In this document: piece by piece, positions 61,837 to 64,000 of the stretch
Layout of the letters: each line of letters opens with the position of its first letter
Numbering within the stretch: the stretch's first letter is position 1
DNA from: Aphodoplasma sp045626925
GTDB taxonomy: Bacteria > Bacillota > Clostridia > UBA1381 > UMGS1253
Direction: 5' to 3'
Length of the DNA stretch: 64,000 nt
Assembly: GCA_045626925.1 (NCBI GenBank)
Contig: JAZUQZ010000016.1
Coordinates: 1 to 64,000, forward strand
The notes under the pieces: model-generated
The model's input: only the letters and a program-made list of their open reading frames with translations
Databases searched by the model: none
Told to the model about the DNA's origin: nothing
Program-made: the position numbers and the translations under genes

Positions 61837-63402
61837 ATGTTTAAAAAACTTGTTTTTGCAACATTTTTTATAACGCTCATGTGTGTAACAACAACCATAT
61901 TTGCGTATGATGTGCCCGAAATGATTAGAGTCGGTTTGTCCTTTGATAATGAAGCAGTAAACTCTTTTGAAGTAACTGTCGAAGGCGGCGCCGTTGTCGG
62001 ACATGTGTTGGATTACGATTTTGTCCCCCACTTTAAAATAAACTCTTCGAAAATGCTTGTTGAAAAGGGGGGCGGGACGTATCTTCGTACAAAAAATACA
62101 TATGATAAAGTTGAAGATGCGCTAGATGATGCGCAAAAATTTTCAACCCGTGACGCGAATGCATATGTAGGCTATATCGATAAGCAATATTATGTATTAT
62201 TTGGCATATACGACTCACAAGACGATGCAAAAAATGCAATCGAGGAGCTTGGATATACAAATTTGGATTTAGTGCCAATAAGCCTTGATACAAAGGCTGT
62301 TATGGTAACGGCGGACGAGTTTTGTCTCGTTTTTCGTGATGAGAGCGAAATGTTTGCTATTGGAAGTGCCCAGCAAAAAACGCTGAGCACAGGTGGCAGG
62401 AAATATTATGGTTATATTGCAGCTGACAGAATTCATACAGACAAAATTGCAATTATTAACCTTGTTGCAACAGATGATTATGTTGCGTGCGTAGTCGGAA
62501 GCGAGATGTATTCGACCTGGCATATTGAGGCGCTCAAGGCACAGGCTGTTATAGCACGCACATATGCTATGACAACAACAAGTTATAAAAAATATGGAAT
62601 AGATGTTACCGACGATACGCGTTCACAAGCGTACAACGGTCTTTCGTCCGAAACGCCATCAACAAGGCGTGCAGCAGATGAAACCGCAGGGCTTATCTTG
62701 CTTTATAAAGACAAGCCTGCACAAACATTTTTCCACGCAAGCAGCGGCGGAAAAACCGCAGATGTTTATTCGGCGTGGGGTGGCGGCGCAGGTCTTGATT
62801 ATTTAAAGAGTGTCGAAGATACTTATGAAAATAGCGAAAAATATGCACTTTGGTCAGTGACATACACTGCAGATGAAATTAAAAATAAGCTTGCAAAAGC
62901 CGGCATCAATATAGGAAATATTACAAATGTTGTTGTCACCGAGCGTGGTGACGATGATGAGCGCGTTCGCAAGCTACGCTTTGATGGAACAGACGGTTCT
63001 CACAGTGTTACTTTTGAAAAATGCCGTACACTTTTGGGACTAAAAAGCCAGTATTATTATATTCGTGGTGCAAGTACAAGCGCAGAAGAAAAAAAGGTAT
63101 CGGTTCTTACGGGCAGCGGTACAAAGCAAATTTATATCAACAAATCGAGCGTGCTCGGTGCAAATGGAACAAAGCTTTTGCCATACAGTGCAAGTGTTAT
63201 AAGTGCATTCGAAACTATGATACTTAATAGAACAAATGACGAACATCAAAACACACCAAGCGGAAGCTTTACATTTGAAGGGCGTGGTCACGGTCACGGT
63301 ATAGGCCTTAGCCAATACGGTGCAAAAGGCATGGCAGAGGCAGGCTTTAGCTATGACGAGATTTTGATGCATTATTATAACGGAACATCTTTATCAAAAT
63401 AG
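61837..63402 (+). CDS. SpoIID/LytB-domain protein with SPOR-like region
   Basis: About 521 residues with a signal peptide (1-23) and a SPOR-like repeat (about 105-155, AYVGYIDKQYYVLFGIYDS). A SpoIID domain follows (DDYVACVVGSEMYSTWHIEALKAQAVIARTYAM, with the Glu of the lytic transglycosylase) and ends GRGHGHGIGLSQYGAKGMAE. It is a second SpoIID-type enzyme besides 43479-44462, probably vegetative or sporulation-related. It lies 19 bp after the amidase gene; the two likely act on the same glycan. Confidence 0.9.
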   Translation: MFKKLVFATFFITLMCVTTTIFAYDVPEMIRVGLSFDNEAVNSFEVTVEGGAVVGHVLDYDFVPHFKINSSKMLVEKGGGTYLRTKNTYDKVEDALDDAQKFSTRDANAYVGYIDKQYYVLFGIYDSQDDAKNAIEELGYTNLDLVPISLDTKAVMVTADEFCLVFRDESEMFAIGSAQQKTLSTGGRKYYGYIAADRIHTDKIAIINLVATDDYVACVVGSEMYSTWHIEALKAQAVIARTYAMTTTSYKKYGIDVTDDTRSQAYNGLSSETPSTRRAADETAGLILLYKDKPAQTFFHASSGGKTADVYSAWGGGAGLDYLKSVEDTYENSEKYALWSVTYTADEIKNKLAKAGINIGNITNVVVTERGDDDERVRKLRFDGTDGSHSVTFEKCRTLLGLKSQYYYIRGASTSAEEKKVSVLTGSGTKQIYINKSSVLGANGTKLLPYSASVISAFETMILNRTNDEHQNTPSGSFTFEGRGHGHGIGLSQYGAKGMAEAGFSYDEILMHYYNGTSLSK

Positions 63403-63430
63403 ACAGGTTTTATATTTTTGGGGGAATATT

Positions 63431-64000
63431 GTGAAGACACATGATTTTTATTACGAACTGCCACAAGAGCTCATTGCACAGATACCTCTTGAGGATAGAA
63501 GTGCATCGCGACTTATGCTTTTGAACAGACAAAATCAAAGCATAGAGCATAACTGCTTTAAAAATATAACAGACTATCTTAATGCAGGCGATTGCCTCGT
63601 GTTAAATGATACGCGCGTTATACCTGCGCGTCTTTACGGCAAGCGTGCAGACACCGGCGGTGGCATCGAATTCTTACTTTTGCACAAGCACTCTCTTGAT
63701 GAGTGGGAGGTAATATTAAAACCGGGAAAGCGTGCAAAGGTCGGCACAATTTTTGAGTTTGGTGACGGAATGCTTAAAGCACAGGTCAAAAAAATCGTAA
63801 ACGACGGCAACAGAATCGTGAAGTTTATATACGACGGCATATTTGAACAGGTGCTTGACACGCTTGGTGAAATGCCTCTGCCACACTATATCACGCACAA
63901 ACTCGACGATAAGGAACGCTATCAGACGGTATATTCAAAAAACAGCGGTTCGGCAGCTGCACCTACGGCAGGGTTGCATTTTACAGATGAGCTCCTTGAT
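63431..64000 (+). CDS. queA: S-adenosylmethionine:tRNA ribosyltransferase-isomerase, cut by right edge
   Basis: GTG at 63431 after GGGGGAATATT opens a frame that continues through the last base (190 codons seen). The product begins KTHDFYYELPQELIAQIPLE and contains LVLNDTRVIPARLYGKR and AAPTAGLHFTDELL, all diagnostic of QueA, which makes epoxyqueuosine in tRNA. It follows ruvAB and the wall genes, as ruvB-queA in many Firmicutes. Confidence 0.96.
   Translation, partial: MKTHDFYYELPQELIAQIPLEDRSASRLMLLNRQNQSIEHNCFKNITDYLNAGDCLVLNDTRVIPARLYGKRADTGGGIEFLLLHKHSLDEWEVILKPGKRAKVGTIFEFGDGMLKAQVKKIVNDGNRIVKFIYDGIFEQVLDTLGEMPLPHYITHKLDDKERYQTVYSKNSGSAAAPTAGLHFTDELLD

Overview
The window looks like chromosome of an anaerobic, spore-forming, low-GC Firmicute of the class Clostridia, carrying an AT-rich mobile or defence island on its left third. 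The lineage call rests on the family content: SpoIID, RicT, SPOCS-LysM, PdaB-like deacetylase, SLH and copper-amine-oxidase-type stalk proteins, an rpsF-ssb-rpsR cluster, strong GGAGG ribosome sites and sigma-A promoters. No species can be named from sequence alone.

Positions 1-9450 (all genes leftward) hold a run of envelope or repeat proteins: a BspA-type leucine-rich membrane protein, two small unknowns, an SLH protein, a CHAP/SH3b cell-wall hydrolase with three Cys/His repeats, a membrane-anchored unknown, a Sel1 protein, a MORN protein and a Sel1-TM2 protein. Upstream of the first gene of this run lie two identical 24-bp sites in inverted orientation (8202-8225 and 8443-8466). They flank about 217 bp containing a perfect-spacing sigma-A promoter, and a tyrosine recombinase gene (8477-9316) follows directly. 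This has the architecture of a phase-variable invertible promoter. In the orientation given, the promoter points away from the envelope genes (OFF). It is the strongest candidate for an undescribed system here.

Positions 9530-23170 are accessory. They hold a three-gene lipid-like module (polyprenyl-synthetase homologue, CDP-alcohol phosphatidyltransferase, multi-pass membrane protein), a small membrane protein with a 57-residue partner, a DUF262 protein with a Schlafen/AlbA-like C-terminus, and two PD-(D/E)xK nuclease-like proteins. A mobilization cassette follows (MobP-type relaxase, MobC, oriT-like hairpins), with an out-of-frame gene nested inside the relaxase gene. Next come a helix-turn-helix protein and a two-gene module of a HEPN-motif protein and a zinc-knuckle protein. 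No type IV secretion genes are visible, so the element looks mobilizable rather than self-conjugative, or continues beyond the left edge.

Positions 23173-64000 are core chromosome. They include lysS; a CBM9-like protein and a DtxR-family regulator; an M23/LysM/G5 peptidase; a GT2 glycosyltransferase; formyl-THF cyclo-ligase and a CPBP protease; a SPOCS-LysM protein and an Orn/Lys/Arg decarboxylase-like enzyme; rpsF-ssb-rpsR; the darA-holB-ricT-ferredoxin-trmN6-rsmI cluster; sua5-ywlE-rimI-tsaD; a deacetylase and SpoIID followed by three small unknowns. After those come an SLH protein, mnmG and a SulP transporter, a stalk-nuclease fusion, a polar amino-acid ABC transporter, rnpB, argG-argH, ruvC, ruvAB, an AMIN-amidase, a second SpoIID-domain protein and the start of queA at the right edge.

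No tRNA, rRNA, CRISPR array or intact insertion sequence was seen.
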